Assembly (NCBI RefSeq): GCF_004364805.1
Contig: NZ_SOAP01000002.1
Location: 558,001 to 622,000, forward strand
Direction: 5' to 3'
Length of the DNA: 64,000 nucleotides
From: Pelagimonas phthalicica
GTDB lineage: Bacteria > Pseudomonadota > Alphaproteobacteria > Rhodobacterales > Rhodobacteraceae
The notes below the pieces were generated by a model. It had not been told where the DNA came from, did not search any database, and saw only the letters and a program-made list of their open reading frames with translations. How positions within the stretch are numbered: the stretch's first letter is position 1; the number at the start of each line of letters is the position of its first letter. This document shows, piece after piece, positions 16,933-25,390 of the stretch. The position numbers were made by a program, and so were the translations under genes.

Positions 16933-17388
16933 GTGTCCCAAAAGAAGGCTTTGACCGTGCGCGCTTTGCGTGCCGAGGACGGTCCCGCGTGGAAAGAGTT
17001 GTGGAAGGCGTATCTCGCTTTCTACGAGACTTCTTTGCCGCAAGAGATCTACACCTCGACTTTTGCGCGCCTGTTGGGCGACGATCCCCGTGATTTCAAC
17101 GGGTACGTGGCTGAGGTCGATGGCAAGCTTGTCGGTTTGGTGCATTACCTGTTCCATCGCCATGGCTGGAAAATCGAAGAGGTCTGCTATCTGCAGGACC
17201 TTTACGCCGATCCATCCGTGCGTGGCATGGGGATCGGGCGCGCGTTGATCGAAGCGGTTTACAAGGCCGCGGATGAGCATGGTGCGCCAAGCGTCTACTG
17301 GTTGACTCAGGACTTCAATGACACCGCCCGGCAGCTTTATGACCGGATTGGCGTTGTCACACCCTTCGTCAAATACCAGAGGTCGTGA
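16933..17388 (+). CDS. GNAT family N-acetyltransferase
   Basis: A 151-residue acetyltransferase of the GNAT superfamily. The acetyl-CoA loop is VRGMGIGRALIE (about 95-106, the R/Q-x-x-G-x-G/A motif), preceded by CYLQDLYADPS. The substrate is unknown; the best guess is a small amine or an amino-acid-like compound. The start codon is GTG; the ribosome binding site is weak. Its stop overlaps the next start (TGATG), so it is coupled to the DUF2927 lipoprotein gene. Confidence 0.85.
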   Translation: MSQKKALTVRALRAEDGPAWKELWKAYLAFYETSLPQEIYTSTFARLLGDDPRDFNGYVAEVDGKLVGLVHYLFHRHGWKIEEVCYLQDLYADPSVRGMGIGRALIEAVYKAADEHGAPSVYWLTQDFNDTARQLYDRIGVVTPFVKYQRS

Positions 17389-18770
17389 TGCGCAGAACTC
17401 GTCGTCTTCTCCTTCCGCTTTACCTGATGCTGGGCGCTTGTATGCCGGTATCACATTCGGACACACCGACCCGGGCCGCCAATAATATCGAAAGCGGCCT
17501 GCCCCCGATGAAGGTGTTTTCGGTGCCGCGCCCGCAGGCCCCGGTGGCGTCCAATTCGGATATGGCGCGTGACTTCCTTGACCTGGCGTTTTCGCTGGAA
17601 TCGGGCCGCACGCTGAGCACCCTGACCCGGTTCGAAGGGCCGATCACCGTGACCGTCACCGGTGCCCCTCCACCCTCGCTAGGCTCGGATCTGACGCGCT
17701 TGCTGCATCGGCTGCGCAATGAGGCCGGGATCAATATCAGCGCCAAATCCGGCGGGCCGGCCAATATCACCATCCAGGCCGTGACCCGCGCCGACATTCG
17801 CAAATACCTGCCCCAAGCTGCGTGCTTTGTGGTGCCCAATGTGTCGTCGCTTGCGGAATACAAGGCCCATCGCCGCACGCCCAAGACCAGCTGGTCGCGC
17901 CTGACGAAGCGCGAGAAACTGGCAATCTTTATCCCGAATGATGCCAGTGCCCAGGAAATCCGCGATTGCCTGCACGAAGAGCTGGCTCAGGCTCTTGGCC
18001 CGTTGAACGATCTCTATCGCCTGCCTGACAGCGTTTTTAACGATGACAATGTGCATACGGTTCTGACCGGCTATGACATGACGGTGCTGCGCGCCTATTA
18101 TGATCCATCGCTGAAAACCGGCATGACCCGCAGCGAGGTCGCGGATCGCATCCCGGGCATTCTGGCCCGGATCAACCCGCAGGGCCAAAACGTCGCCCCG
18201 CGCCGTTTGAACAAGACCCCGCGCGTCTGGATCGATGCGGTGCAAACCGCGCTTGGCCCCGGTGCCAACCCGGCCCAACGCCGCCAATCCGCCACCGAAG
18301 CCTTGCAAGTGGCGCAGGCCATGGGCTGGCGTGATCACCGCCTTGCCTTTTCCCACTATGCCATGGGTCGCCTGTTGCAAGCGGTTGATCCTGAATCCGC
18401 ACAGGACCACTTTGTTCTGTCGCAGCGCTATTTCGGCAGCAGCCGCGACACGGCCCTGCACCGCGCCTACGTGGCCTCGCAGCTCTCGGCCTATGCGATC
18501 AGTGCCGGGCGCGGCGATGATGCGCTTTACCTGCTGACGCCACATCTGGACACGGCCATGCGCCATGAAAATGCCGCCCTGCTGGCAACCCTGATGATGC
18601 TGCGCGCCGAAGCACTGGAAATGACGGGCCGCACCACCGAAGGACGCCAAGTGCGACTGGACTCGCTGGGCTGGGCGCGATACGGGTTCGGCTCTGACTG
18701 GGCCGTCCGCGCCAAACTGCGCGAAATCGGCTCGCTCAACCCCATCAGACGGAGAAATGGCGGGTTATGA
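17388..18770 (+). CDS. DUF2927 lipoprotein
   Basis: A 460-residue lipoprotein. The N-terminus has a lipoprotein signal with the lipobox LGAC (cysteine near residue 18). The central DUF2927 region (about 60-250) contains CLHEELAQALGPLND, a HExxxxxLG arrangement that recalls zinc proteases; the catalytic status is unproven. The C-terminal third is helical and looks TPR-like (SHYAMGRLLQAVDPESAQDHF). It starts at the ATG that overlaps the GNAT stop, and it ends in an ATGA overlap with a 55-residue membrane peptide gene. It should be tethered to a membrane facing the periplasm. Confidence 0.8.
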   Translation: MRRTRRLLLPLYLMLGACMPVSHSDTPTRAANNIESGLPPMKVFSVPRPQAPVASNSDMARDFLDLAFSLESGRTLSTLTRFEGPITVTVTGAPPPSLGSDLTRLLHRLRNEAGINISAKSGGPANITIQAVTRADIRKYLPQAACFVVPNVSSLAEYKAHRRTPKTSWSRLTKREKLAIFIPNDASAQEIRDCLHEELAQALGPLNDLYRLPDSVFNDDNVHTVLTGYDMTVLRAYYDPSLKTGMTRSEVADRIPGILARINPQGQNVAPRRLNKTPRVWIDAVQTALGPGANPAQRRQSATEALQVAQAMGWRDHRLAFSHYAMGRLLQAVDPESAQDHFVLSQRYFGSSRDTALHRAYVASQLSAYAISAGRGDDALYLLTPHLDTAMRHENAALLATLMMLRAEALEMTGRTTEGRQVRLDSLGWARYGFGSDWAVRAKLREIGSLNPIRRRNGGL

Positions 18771-18934
18771 TAGTTATCCTGGGCGCAGTGATCGGCGCGT
18801 TGATCGGCGGGTTCACAGCGAAGAAACGCAATGGAAACACCGCTGACATTGCACAATACGCGACCGGTTTTGCGATCGCCTTTGCCCTGGCGGGCATGGT
18901 GCTGACCATCCTTCTTGAAAAGCTGCTCGCCTGA
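18767..18934 (+). CDS. 55-residue membrane peptide, coupled to DUF2927 gene
   Basis: A short frame that starts in the ATGA overlap with the DUF2927 stop. The product has two hydrophobic helices (about 2-17 with GAVIGALIGG, and 33-51) separated by a short basic, polar turn (AKKRNGNTADIAQ). Evidence that it is real: the tight coupling, the clean membrane-hairpin pattern, and a terminator that begins at its last codons. It probably sits in the inner membrane. Its function is unknown. Confidence 0.8.
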   Translation: MIVILGAVIGALIGGFTAKKRNGNTADIAQYATGFAIAFALAGMVLTILLEKLLA

Positions 18935-18948
18935 GCAGCTTTTTTTTG
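18919..18948 (+). terminator. Terminator overlapping the end of the 55-residue gene
   Basis: Arms AAGCTGCTC and GAGCAGCTT followed by a run of eight T. The stem includes the last codons and the stop of the small gene. Confidence 0.9.
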
Positions 18949-18963
18949 ACGTTACGACATTTT

Positions 18964-19030
18964 TGAACGGCGTTCATTTTTATTGACGCGCATCACGTTG
19001 CGGCCTATCCATATTCTTGAACATCGTTCA
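18964..19030 (+). promoter_or_regulatory. Promoter between two TGAAC-N3-GTTCA operators
   Basis: Two palindromes, TGAACGGCGTTCA (18964-18976) and TGAACATCGTTCA (19018-19030), share 5-base arms and lie 54 bp apart. Between them is a promoter-like pair, TTGACG (18983-18988) and TATCCA (19006-19011) with a 17-bp spacer. The second palindrome would cover the transcription start. The arrangement suggests repression by a dimeric regulator, perhaps TetR type, not encoded nearby. Confidence 0.65.
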
Positions 19031-19044
19031 GGAATGGATTTGAC

Positions 19045-20232
19045 ATGGCAATTCTCACCGATCCCGACAAATTAATCGCCCAAGGCTATATCACCCAGGA
19101 CATTGCCGAGGTCATGCGCCAGCAGGCGCGCGGCCTGATGGTGTCCATGGCCATCAATGTCATTCTGTGTTTTGGCATCCTTTGCGCCACCGGTGGCTTG
19201 ATCTTTTGGCTGGCCTCCCCGGCTTCGGTTGCTCTGGTTGGCGGATTCCTGTTGGGCGCGGGGTTTTTGATACGTCTCAAGGGCTATGAATCAACCGCCA
19301 TGTTCGGCAGTTCGGCCATTCTGATCGGCTCTGGCATGATCATCGGTGGGGCTGGTTTGGAACTGGTCGACAAATACCCAGACATCGCCGCGTTCATCAT
19401 GGGTCCGGCTGGGGCCGTCGTCGCCGCTATCGCTGCCCGCGCCTTGGTCAAGGGCGGGTTGACCGGGCCTTTTGTACAAGGGTCCATCCTGCTCATGGGC
19501 GTTGCCCTGCACCTGTCGGGCCTCGCCTTTTATCTGGCAGAACACGACATTTCCGGCGCGGCGATCACGGCTTTCTACCTCTATGCCACGGGCTTGATCG
19601 CCCTGTCTGGATGGGTCACCGATGTGCGTTTCATCACGGCTTTGGCGATCCTCCCATTCGCGCAAGCGCTTGAAACCGGGACATTCTATTTCCACGCCAT
19701 GTATGCGTTCTACTCCCCGGAATCGACGCTTTCTATCTTGCAGATGAGCCTGTTGATTATCGCAATGCTGTGGTTGGCCAGCCGCCTGCCCGAGCGCGGC
19801 GCGCGTCATGCCCGCATCCTGTCGCTGATGGGGTTCATTGTTGCCAATCTCTGTGCGCTGGTCGGCAGCCTGTGGGGGGATCGAATTGGCGAAACGCTTT
19901 GGGGGCCGCAACGTGGCGATCTGAGCTGGGACGAGTTCAAGCCGCTGCGCGATGCCTTTCAGGAAAGCGCTGTGTTCATCACGCCTGAGCTCTATTCCAT
20001 CCTATGGGCGCTGGCCCTGGTGGCGATCATCGCTTGGACCGCATTCTCGGGCCGTCGCGGGTTGTTCAACACCGCGCTGACCTTTGCCGGCATCCACGCC
20101 TATACCCAATTGTTCGAAACCTTTGGTGACGAGCCGCTGGCCTATGTCATCGGCGGTCTGGCGGCAATCCCGCTGGCCTGGGGCTTGTGGCGGCTGGATA
20201 GCTGGTTGTCGCAACGGCAAACCGCAGGCTAA
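19045..20232 (+). CDS. Multipass membrane protein, unknown function
   Basis: A 395-residue integral membrane protein with about ten hydrophobic segments, the first near 34-58 and the last near 372-386. The first 30 residues are soluble and helical (DPDKLIAQGYITQDIAEVMRQ), and the C-terminus ends in a short basic tail. The layout recalls DUF2157-type membrane proteins, but I cannot confirm the family. It is transcribed from a promoter flanked by two operator-like palindromes, so it is probably induced by a ligand. The VWA gene follows 47 bp downstream. Confidence 0.7.
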   Translation: MAILTDPDKLIAQGYITQDIAEVMRQQARGLMVSMAINVILCFGILCATGGLIFWLASPASVALVGGFLLGAGFLIRLKGYESTAMFGSSAILIGSGMIIGGAGLELVDKYPDIAAFIMGPAGAVVAAIAARALVKGGLTGPFVQGSILLMGVALHLSGLAFYLAEHDISGAAITAFYLYATGLIALSGWVTDVRFITALAILPFAQALETGTFYFHAMYAFYSPESTLSILQMSLLIIAMLWLASRLPERGARHARILSLMGFIVANLCALVGSLWGDRIGETLWGPQRGDLSWDEFKPLRDAFQESAVFITPELYSILWALALVAIIAWTAFSGRRGLFNTALTFAGIHAYTQLFETFGDEPLAYVIGGLAAIPLAWGLWRLDSWLSQRQTAG

Positions 20233-20279
20233 GCCCCTGCCCCGTTGCACCCCGTGCGCGCGCGTCTTAGACAGGTCAC

Positions 20280-21464
20280 ATGTTTGTACCCTTCTTCGAA
20301 AATCTGCGCAGCGCCGGGGTGCCGGTTTCCCTTCGTGAATACCTTGCCTTTCTCGAAGGTATGAAGGCCGGATTGGCGACCTATGATGTTGAAAGCTTTT
20401 ACTTTCTCGGTCGCAGCGCCATGGTCAAGGATGAACGCCATCTTGACCGCTTTGACCGCGCCTTTTCCGCCAGTTTCAAAGGGTTGGAAAGCATCAGCCC
20501 CGAACAGGTGCTTGAGGCTGTGGATCTGCCCGCTGATTGGCTGGAGAAAATGGCCGAAAAGCATCTGACACCCGAAGAACGGGCCGAGATCGAGGCATTG
20601 GGTGGATTTGACAAGCTGATGGAGACGCTGAAAGAGCGGCTCAAGGAACAGCAGGGTCGCCATCAGGGCGGCAATAAATGGATCGGCACCGCGGGCACTT
20701 CACCCTTTGGGGCCTATGGCTATAACCCCGAAGGCGTGCGGATTGGGCAGGACAAATCCCGCCATCAGCGGGCGGTCAAGGTCTGGGACAAACGCGAATT
20801 CAAAAACCTGGATGACTCGGTTGAGCTGGGCACGCGCAATATCAAGGTCGCGCTGAAACGCCTGCGCCGCTGGGTGCGTGACGGTGCCGATGATGAGTTG
20901 GATCTCGACGGCACCATTCGCGCCACCGCCGAACATGGTTATCTTGACGTCCAAACCCGGCCTGAAAAGCGCAATGCGGTCAAAGTGTTGCTGTTCCTCG
21001 ATGCGGGCGGGTCGATGGACCCTTATGTAAAAATCGTGGAAGAGCTGTTTTCAGCCGCGCGGGTCGAGTTCAAACATCTCGAACACTTCTATTTCCACAA
21101 TTGCGTCTATGAGGGCCTGTGGCGCGATAATCGCCGCCGTTGGGATGCACAAACCCCGACCTGGGAGGTGCTGAACACCTATGGTTCCGATTACAAATGC
21201 ATTTTTGTCGGTGACGCCTCGATGTCACCCTATGAAATCGCCTATCCCGGCGGGGCCAATGAGCATTGGAATCAGGAAGCTGGCCAAGTTTGGCTAGAAC
21301 GGATGCGCCACCAATGGGCGGATCATCTCTGGATCAACCCCGTGCCCGAGCGCCATTGGCAATACACGCAATCCATCCAGATGATCCGCGAGATTTTTGA
21401 TGATCGTATGGTGCCGATGACACTGGACGGAATCGATCGTGGCATGCGGCTTTTGGGACGTTGA
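20280..21464 (+). CDS. VWA domain protein, CoxE-like
   Basis: A 394-residue soluble protein. The C-terminal half (about 235-394) is a von Willebrand A-like domain with a MIDAS motif DAGGSMD (D-x-G-x-S) after VLLFL. The N-terminal half is helical and charged. CoxE-like proteins work with a MoxR ATPase in metal-centre assembly, and the ATPase encoded at 15723 is the obvious partner. The two genes are co-oriented but separated by five other genes, so joint regulation is not shown. Confidence 0.85.
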   Translation: MFVPFFENLRSAGVPVSLREYLAFLEGMKAGLATYDVESFYFLGRSAMVKDERHLDRFDRAFSASFKGLESISPEQVLEAVDLPADWLEKMAEKHLTPEERAEIEALGGFDKLMETLKERLKEQQGRHQGGNKWIGTAGTSPFGAYGYNPEGVRIGQDKSRHQRAVKVWDKREFKNLDDSVELGTRNIKVALKRLRRWVRDGADDELDLDGTIRATAEHGYLDVQTRPEKRNAVKVLLFLDAGGSMDPYVKIVEELFSAARVEFKHLEHFYFHNCVYEGLWRDNRRRWDAQTPTWEVLNTYGSDYKCIFVGDASMSPYEIAYPGGANEHWNQEAGQVWLERMRHQWADHLWINPVPERHWQYTQSIQMIREIFDDRMVPMTLDGIDRGMRLLGR

Positions 21465-21543
21465 GCCCCCATGCATTGCAGCACGAACCGCACACGCAGT
21501 GATCGCCGACTGACCACCACCTACAACAGAGTCTCAAGGGGAA

Positions 21544-21619
<76 letters not shown>

Positions 21620-21628
21620 GTGAGGCGC

Positions 21629-21657
21629 TGTTTAGCCAAGCTGGCGGAGGGGTGCAA
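21629..21657 (-). promoter_or_regulatory. Promoter of tRNA-Val (TAC)
   Basis: On the minus strand: TTGCAC as -35 (21657-21652), a 17-bp spacer and TAAACA as -10 (21634-21629), ending about 9 bases before the mature 5' end. Confidence 0.6.
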
Positions 21658-21733
21658 GAGCTTTGTCGCAAGATTTTCATGTTTTTTGCCCCGCAACGCA
21701 AAAAACTTGAAAACCCCTTTGAAAACATGGACT

Positions 21734-21769
21734 TAAAAAGGAAACGCGCCCCAAGGTGGAGCGCGTTTT
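21734..21769 (-). terminator. Terminator after tRNA-Val (CAC)
   Basis: Arms AAACGCGC and GCGCGTTT around an 11-base loop, followed on the minus strand by CC and five T. It separates the two tRNA-Val genes. Confidence 0.75.
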
Positions 21770-21778
21770 CGAAAAACC

Positions 21779-21853
21779 TGGTGGGTGATAAGAGATTTGA
21801 ACTCCTGACATCTTCGATGTGAACGAAGCGCTCTACCACTGAGCTAATCACCC
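21779..21853 (-). tRNA. tRNA-Val (anticodon CAC)
   Basis: A 75-base cloverleaf with encoded CCA (21779-21781). The acceptor arms are the same as in its neighbour; the anticodon stem is CTTCG/CGAAG with loop TTCACAT, giving CAC for GTG codons. Its 5' end is 18 bp after the HU stop codon with no room for a separate strong promoter, so it may be cut out of the HU mRNA. Confidence 0.95.
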
Positions 21854-21871
21854 GGTTCGGGCGTCTTACCC

Positions 21872-22303
21872 TTACTCGGCGGCCTGTGCAAGCGGATCTG
21901 TGTCGATTGTGCCATCAGGATCATCACCGGGCTCGGCGGCTTCGGGCTGACGGATACGCGCATTGATCACCTGGCCATTCACGACCTTTTTCATGCGCGA
22001 CACCTTGATCTTGCCCATGGGACGCATGTTGATCTCGCGCCCTTCTGCCAGGGCTTCGCCCAGCACAGCCAGAGCCGCCTCAATCGCCGGTTTCGCATCG
22101 CGTTTCTTAACGCCACTGCGCTCAACCGCGAGGTCGATCAGCTCTTTCTTTTTCATTTCTTCACGAGAGGATAGCGGCAGATCCTGCGCGCTCGTCTCCT
22201 CAGCAACTTCCACCGGCGCAGGTTTTGGCGCGGTTTTACGTTTTGTGGTCGTGGTTTTGGACGCCGTAGTTGTACGGGTCGTCTTACGGGTCGTTGTAGC
22301 CAT
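21872..22303 (-). CDS. HU-family DNA-binding protein with Thr/Lys-rich N-terminal tail
   Basis: Histone-like protein, 143 residues. The HU/IHF-like core occupies about 50-118 (KKKELIDLAVERSGVKKRDAK, then GREINMRPMGKIKVSRMKK). An N-terminal tail of about 48 residues is rich in T, K and R (TTRKTTRTTTASK), like eukaryotic histone tails or mycobacterial/Deinococcus HU extensions; a short acidic C-terminus follows. It differs from standard 90-residue HU and is probably a nucleoid protein with altered DNA binding. It lies between lon and tRNA-Val, an order I recall as common in alphaproteobacteria, though here a small gene intervenes. Confidence 0.85.
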   Translation of the reverse strand: MATTTRKTTRTTTASKTTTTKRKTAPKPAPVEVAEETSAQDLPLSSREEMKKKELIDLAVERSGVKKRDAKPAIEAALAVLGEALAEGREINMRPMGKIKVSRMKKVVNGQVINARIRQPEAAEPGDDPDGTIDTDPLAQAAE

Positions 22304-22485
22304 TGTGCCTGTCTCTGCTCATTGTTTTGCGCGTTATACGCTTTGACTCGCGCTTATGTTGCGCTGGGGCGTTTACCCTCTGCAACAAGGTTAGCGCAAA
22401 TTCGTTAACAATGCCAGTATTGCTTGACACAATATGGGTGACGCTTCAGGGTCTTTGGCGATTGGTACTTTTCTGGGGAAGAAAA

Positions 22486-22680
22486 ATGAAAAAAATTGCC
22501 GTCGGTGTCACGTTCTTGATTGCAGCAAGCGCAGCAAATGCAGGGGCCCTGAATGATCCTATCGTTGAAACACCTCCAGCCGTGATCGTGCAAGAAACCG
22601 CTGACAGCAGCGCGCCTTCTGCATCCTTGATCATGGCCCTGTCCGTTATCACGGTATTTGGCGCAGCTTTGTCTCACTAA
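22486..22680 (+). CDS. Small exported membrane protein, 64 residues
   Basis: Starts at ATG after GGGGAAGAAAA. The product has a clear signal peptide (MKKIAVGVTFLIAASAANA, cleavage after about residue 19) and then a short linker (GALNDPIVETPPAV). A second hydrophobic segment (about 47-62) completes it. Proteins of this pattern are common in Rhodobacteraceae and are sometimes misnamed ferrochelatase; nothing enzymatic is visible. Probably an inner-membrane peptide facing the periplasm. Function unknown. Confidence 0.75.
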   Translation: MKKIAVGVTFLIAASAANAGALNDPIVETPPAVIVQETADSSAPSASLIMALSVITVFGAALSH

Positions 22681-22701
22681 CAGCTTTCGCTGAGACAAGA
22701 A

Positions 22702-22726
22702 AAAACCCCGCGATTTTCGCGGGGTT
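22702..22726. terminator. Bidirectional terminator between small gene and lon
   Basis: Arms AAAACCCCGCG and CGCGGGGTTTT around ATTTT, symmetrical with A and T runs on both sides, serving two convergent genes. Confidence 0.9.
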
Positions 22727-22757
22727 TTCTGTTTTTGGGGTCAGGACCTGGAGCTCT

Positions 22758-25163
22758 TTAGTGGGCGACTGCACCGGTCGCCGCTTCTCCGGCTTTCAGG
22801 GCAGCGGCGGCGGCCTCTTCGGCCTCTTCGTCCCATTCAATCGGGTCGGGTTTGGCTACCAAGGCCTGCTCCAACACTTCGGAAACATGTTTGACCGGGA
22901 TAATTTTCAACCCGTCTTTGACGTTGTCCGGCAGTTCGGCCAAGTCTTTTTCATTCTCTTGCGGAATAAAGACCGTCGAAATGCCACCGCGCAGCGCGGC
23001 CAAGAGTTTTTCTTTCAAGCCACCGATCGGCATCGCATTGCCACGCAAAGAGACCTCGCCGGTCATGGCGATGTCATTGCGCACCGGAATGCCGGTCAGA
23101 ACCGAAACGATCGAGGTCACCATAGCCAAACCCGCTGACGGGCCATCCTTGGGCGTCGCCCCGTCCGGCACGTGGACGTGAATGTCGATCTTGTCGAATT
23201 TCGGAGGCTTCACCCCGATTTCCGGAGAGATCGACCGCACATAGCTGCTGGCGGCTTCGATGGATTCCTTCATCACATCGCCAAGCTTACCGGTGGTTTT
23301 CATCCGCCCTTTGCCGGGCAGTTTCAACGCTTCGATATGCAAGAGGTCGCCACCGACCGAGGTATAGGCCAACCCGGTGACAACACCGACCTGATTTTCC
23401 TCTTCGGCCAAGCCATAGCGATACTTCTTCACACCGAGGAAATCGTCGATATTCTCGGCAGTTACGGTGACTTTCTCATCCTCTTTCTTGACGATTTTGG
23501 TGACCGCTTTACGCGCCAGTTTCGCCACTTCACGCTCAAGGTTCCGCACGCCTGCCTCGCGGGTGTAATAGCGAACGATAGCGGTCAGCGCGTCATCCTT
23601 GACCTCAAACTCACCTTTCTTGAGCCCGTGGTTCTTGACCTGCTTGTCCAGCAAGTGACGTTTGGCGATTTCCAGCTTTTCATCCTCGGTGTAGCCAGAA
23701 AGCGGAATGATCTCCATCCGGTCCAGCAGCGGCCCAGGCATGTTGTAGCTGTTCGACGTGGTCACAAACATCACGTTAGAAAGGTCATACTCGACCTCCA
23801 AATAGTGATCGACAAAAGTCGCGTTCTGTTCGGGGTCCAACACCTCAAGCATGGCCGAAGCCGGGTCACCACGGAAATCCTGCCCCATCTTGTCGATTTC
23901 ATCGAGCAAGATCAGCGGGTTGGTGGTTTTCGCCTTTTTCAGCGCCTGAATGATCTTACCGGGCATGGAGCCGATATAGGTGCGGCGGTGGCCGCGGATC
24001 TCGGATTCATCGCGCACACCACCAAGCGAGATGCGAATGAACTCACGACCGGTCGCCTTGGCCATGGATTTGCCAAGCGATGTTTTACCAACACCGGGAG
24101 GGCCAACAAGGCACAGGATCGGGCCCTTGAGCTTGGTCGAGCGCGCCTGAACGGCGAGATACTCAACGATACGCTCTTTGACTTTTTCCAGAGAATAGTG
24201 ATCCTTATCAAGGATTTCCTGCGCTTTGTTCAGGTCCTTTTTCACGCGCGACTTGGTGCCCCACGGAATCGACAACATCCAATCGAGATAGTTGCGCACC
24301 ACGGTGGCCTCGGCCGACATGGGCGACATGTTTTTCAGCTTTTTCAGCTCGGCATCGGCCTTTTCCTTGGCCTCTTTGCTGAGCTTTGTATCGCCGATTT
24401 TCTCTTCGAGTTCGGCGATTTCATTGCTGCCATCCTCGCCATCGCCCAGCTCCTTCTGAATGGCCTTCATTTGCTCATTCAGATAGTATTCGCGCTGAGT
24501 TTTCTCCATCTGGGTTTTGACGCGGGTCTTGATCTTTTTCTCGACCTGCAGCACGGACATTTCGCCCTGCATCAGGCCATAGACCTTTTCCAGACGCTCA
24601 GAAATCGACAGGGTTTCCAGCAGCTCTTGTTTCTGCGGCACTTCGATGCCGAGATGGCCGGCAACCAGATCCGCCAACTGCGCCGGTTCGGTCGCTTCGC
24701 CAACAGCCGAAAGCGCCTCTTCGGGGATGTTCTTTTTGACTTTAGCGTAACGCTCAAACTCTTCGGCGACGGTGTGAACCAGCGCCTCAAGCGCGGCGGG
24801 ATCGCCGGGCATTTCGGTCAGGTGGTCACAGCTCGCCTCGAAAAAGCTATCGTTTTCAAGGTATTCTGTGATACGCACACGCGTCTGGCCCTCGACCAGC
24901 ACCTTGACGGTGCCATCGGGCAGTTTCAGCAGTTGCAGCACATTGGCCAGCACACCGGCCTTGTAAATGCCATCTGTATCGGGGTCGTCGACCGACGGGT
25001 CGATCTGCGAGGCAAGCAGGATCTGCTTGTCATCATTCATCACCTCTTCGAGTGCACGCACCGATTTGTCGCGCCCAACGAAAAGCGGCACGATCATATG
25101 CGGGAACACCACGATGTCACGCAGCGGCAGCACGGGGTAAGAGGGATTGAGAGGCTGTTTCAT
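22758..25163 (-). CDS. lon: ATP-dependent protease Lon
   Basis: Cytosolic AAA+ serine protease for misfolded and regulatory proteins, 801 residues. It has the N-terminal LAN domain (about 10-205, VLPLRDIVVFPHM), an AAA+ domain with Walker A GPPGVGKT and Walker B LILLDEIDK, and a C-terminal protease domain. The catalytic dyad is S676 (DGPSAGL) and K719 (GLKEKL), 43 residues apart as in E. coli Lon. The start at the ATG giving MKQPLNP has AGGAAA before it; an upstream ATG would add 20 residues. A heat-shock-type promoter lies about 80 bp upstream (25243-25271). Confidence 0.97.
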   Translation of the reverse strand: MKQPLNPSYPVLPLRDIVVFPHMIVPLFVGRDKSVRALEEVMNDDKQILLASQIDPSVDDPDTDGIYKAGVLANVLQLLKLPDGTVKVLVEGQTRVRITEYLENDSFFEASCDHLTEMPGDPAALEALVHTVAEEFERYAKVKKNIPEEALSAVGEATEPAQLADLVAGHLGIEVPQKQELLETLSISERLEKVYGLMQGEMSVLQVEKKIKTRVKTQMEKTQREYYLNEQMKAIQKELGDGEDGSNEIAELEEKIGDTKLSKEAKEKADAELKKLKNMSPMSAEATVVRNYLDWMLSIPWGTKSRVKKDLNKAQEILDKDHYSLEKVKERIVEYLAVQARSTKLKGPILCLVGPPGVGKTSLGKSMAKATGREFIRISLGGVRDESEIRGHRRTYIGSMPGKIIQALKKAKTTNPLILLDEIDKMGQDFRGDPASAMLEVLDPEQNATFVDHYLEVEYDLSNVMFVTTSNSYNMPGPLLDRMEIIPLSGYTEDEKLEIAKRHLLDKQVKNHGLKKGEFEVKDDALTAIVRYYTREAGVRNLEREVAKLARKAVTKIVKKEDEKVTVTAENIDDFLGVKKYRYGLAEEENQVGVVTGLAYTSVGGDLLHIEALKLPGKGRMKTTGKLGDVMKESIEAASSYVRSISPEIGVKPPKFDKIDIHVHVPDGATPKDGPSAGLAMVTSIVSVLTGIPVRNDIAMTGEVSLRGNAMPIGGLKEKLLAALRGGISTVFIPQENEKDLAELPDNVKDGLKIIPVKHVSEVLEQALVAKPDPIEWDEEAEEAAAAALKAGEAATGAVAH

Positions 25164-25242
25164 GCTCGTTTCCTGTTTTTGGCAAGACGGAACTGGCCCC
25201 GCTCGGCGGCAACGCTTGTCCATCTCCGGTCTCGGAGGCTTA

Positions 25243-25271
25243 ATCTGGGGTTAATGGCAAAGGAATTCAAG
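25243..25271 (-). promoter_or_regulatory. Candidate RpoH (heat-shock) promoter of lon
   Basis: On the minus strand, CTTGAA (25271-25266) is followed after 15 bases by CCCCAGAT (25250-25243). This is close to the sigma-32 consensus CTTGAAA-N14-CCCCATNT. The resulting leader would be about 70 bases. Confidence 0.65.
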
Positions 25272-25390
25272 CGCGCGCTGTGGCGATTGCCCTTTGGCGA
25301 CTCCCCCAATGCGCCACCTTTGAGGGGTAGAATGAACCTCTGCCCGCCGAGGCGCAAGTGGGGTTTTGCCGCGGATTGGAGCGAATTCGC

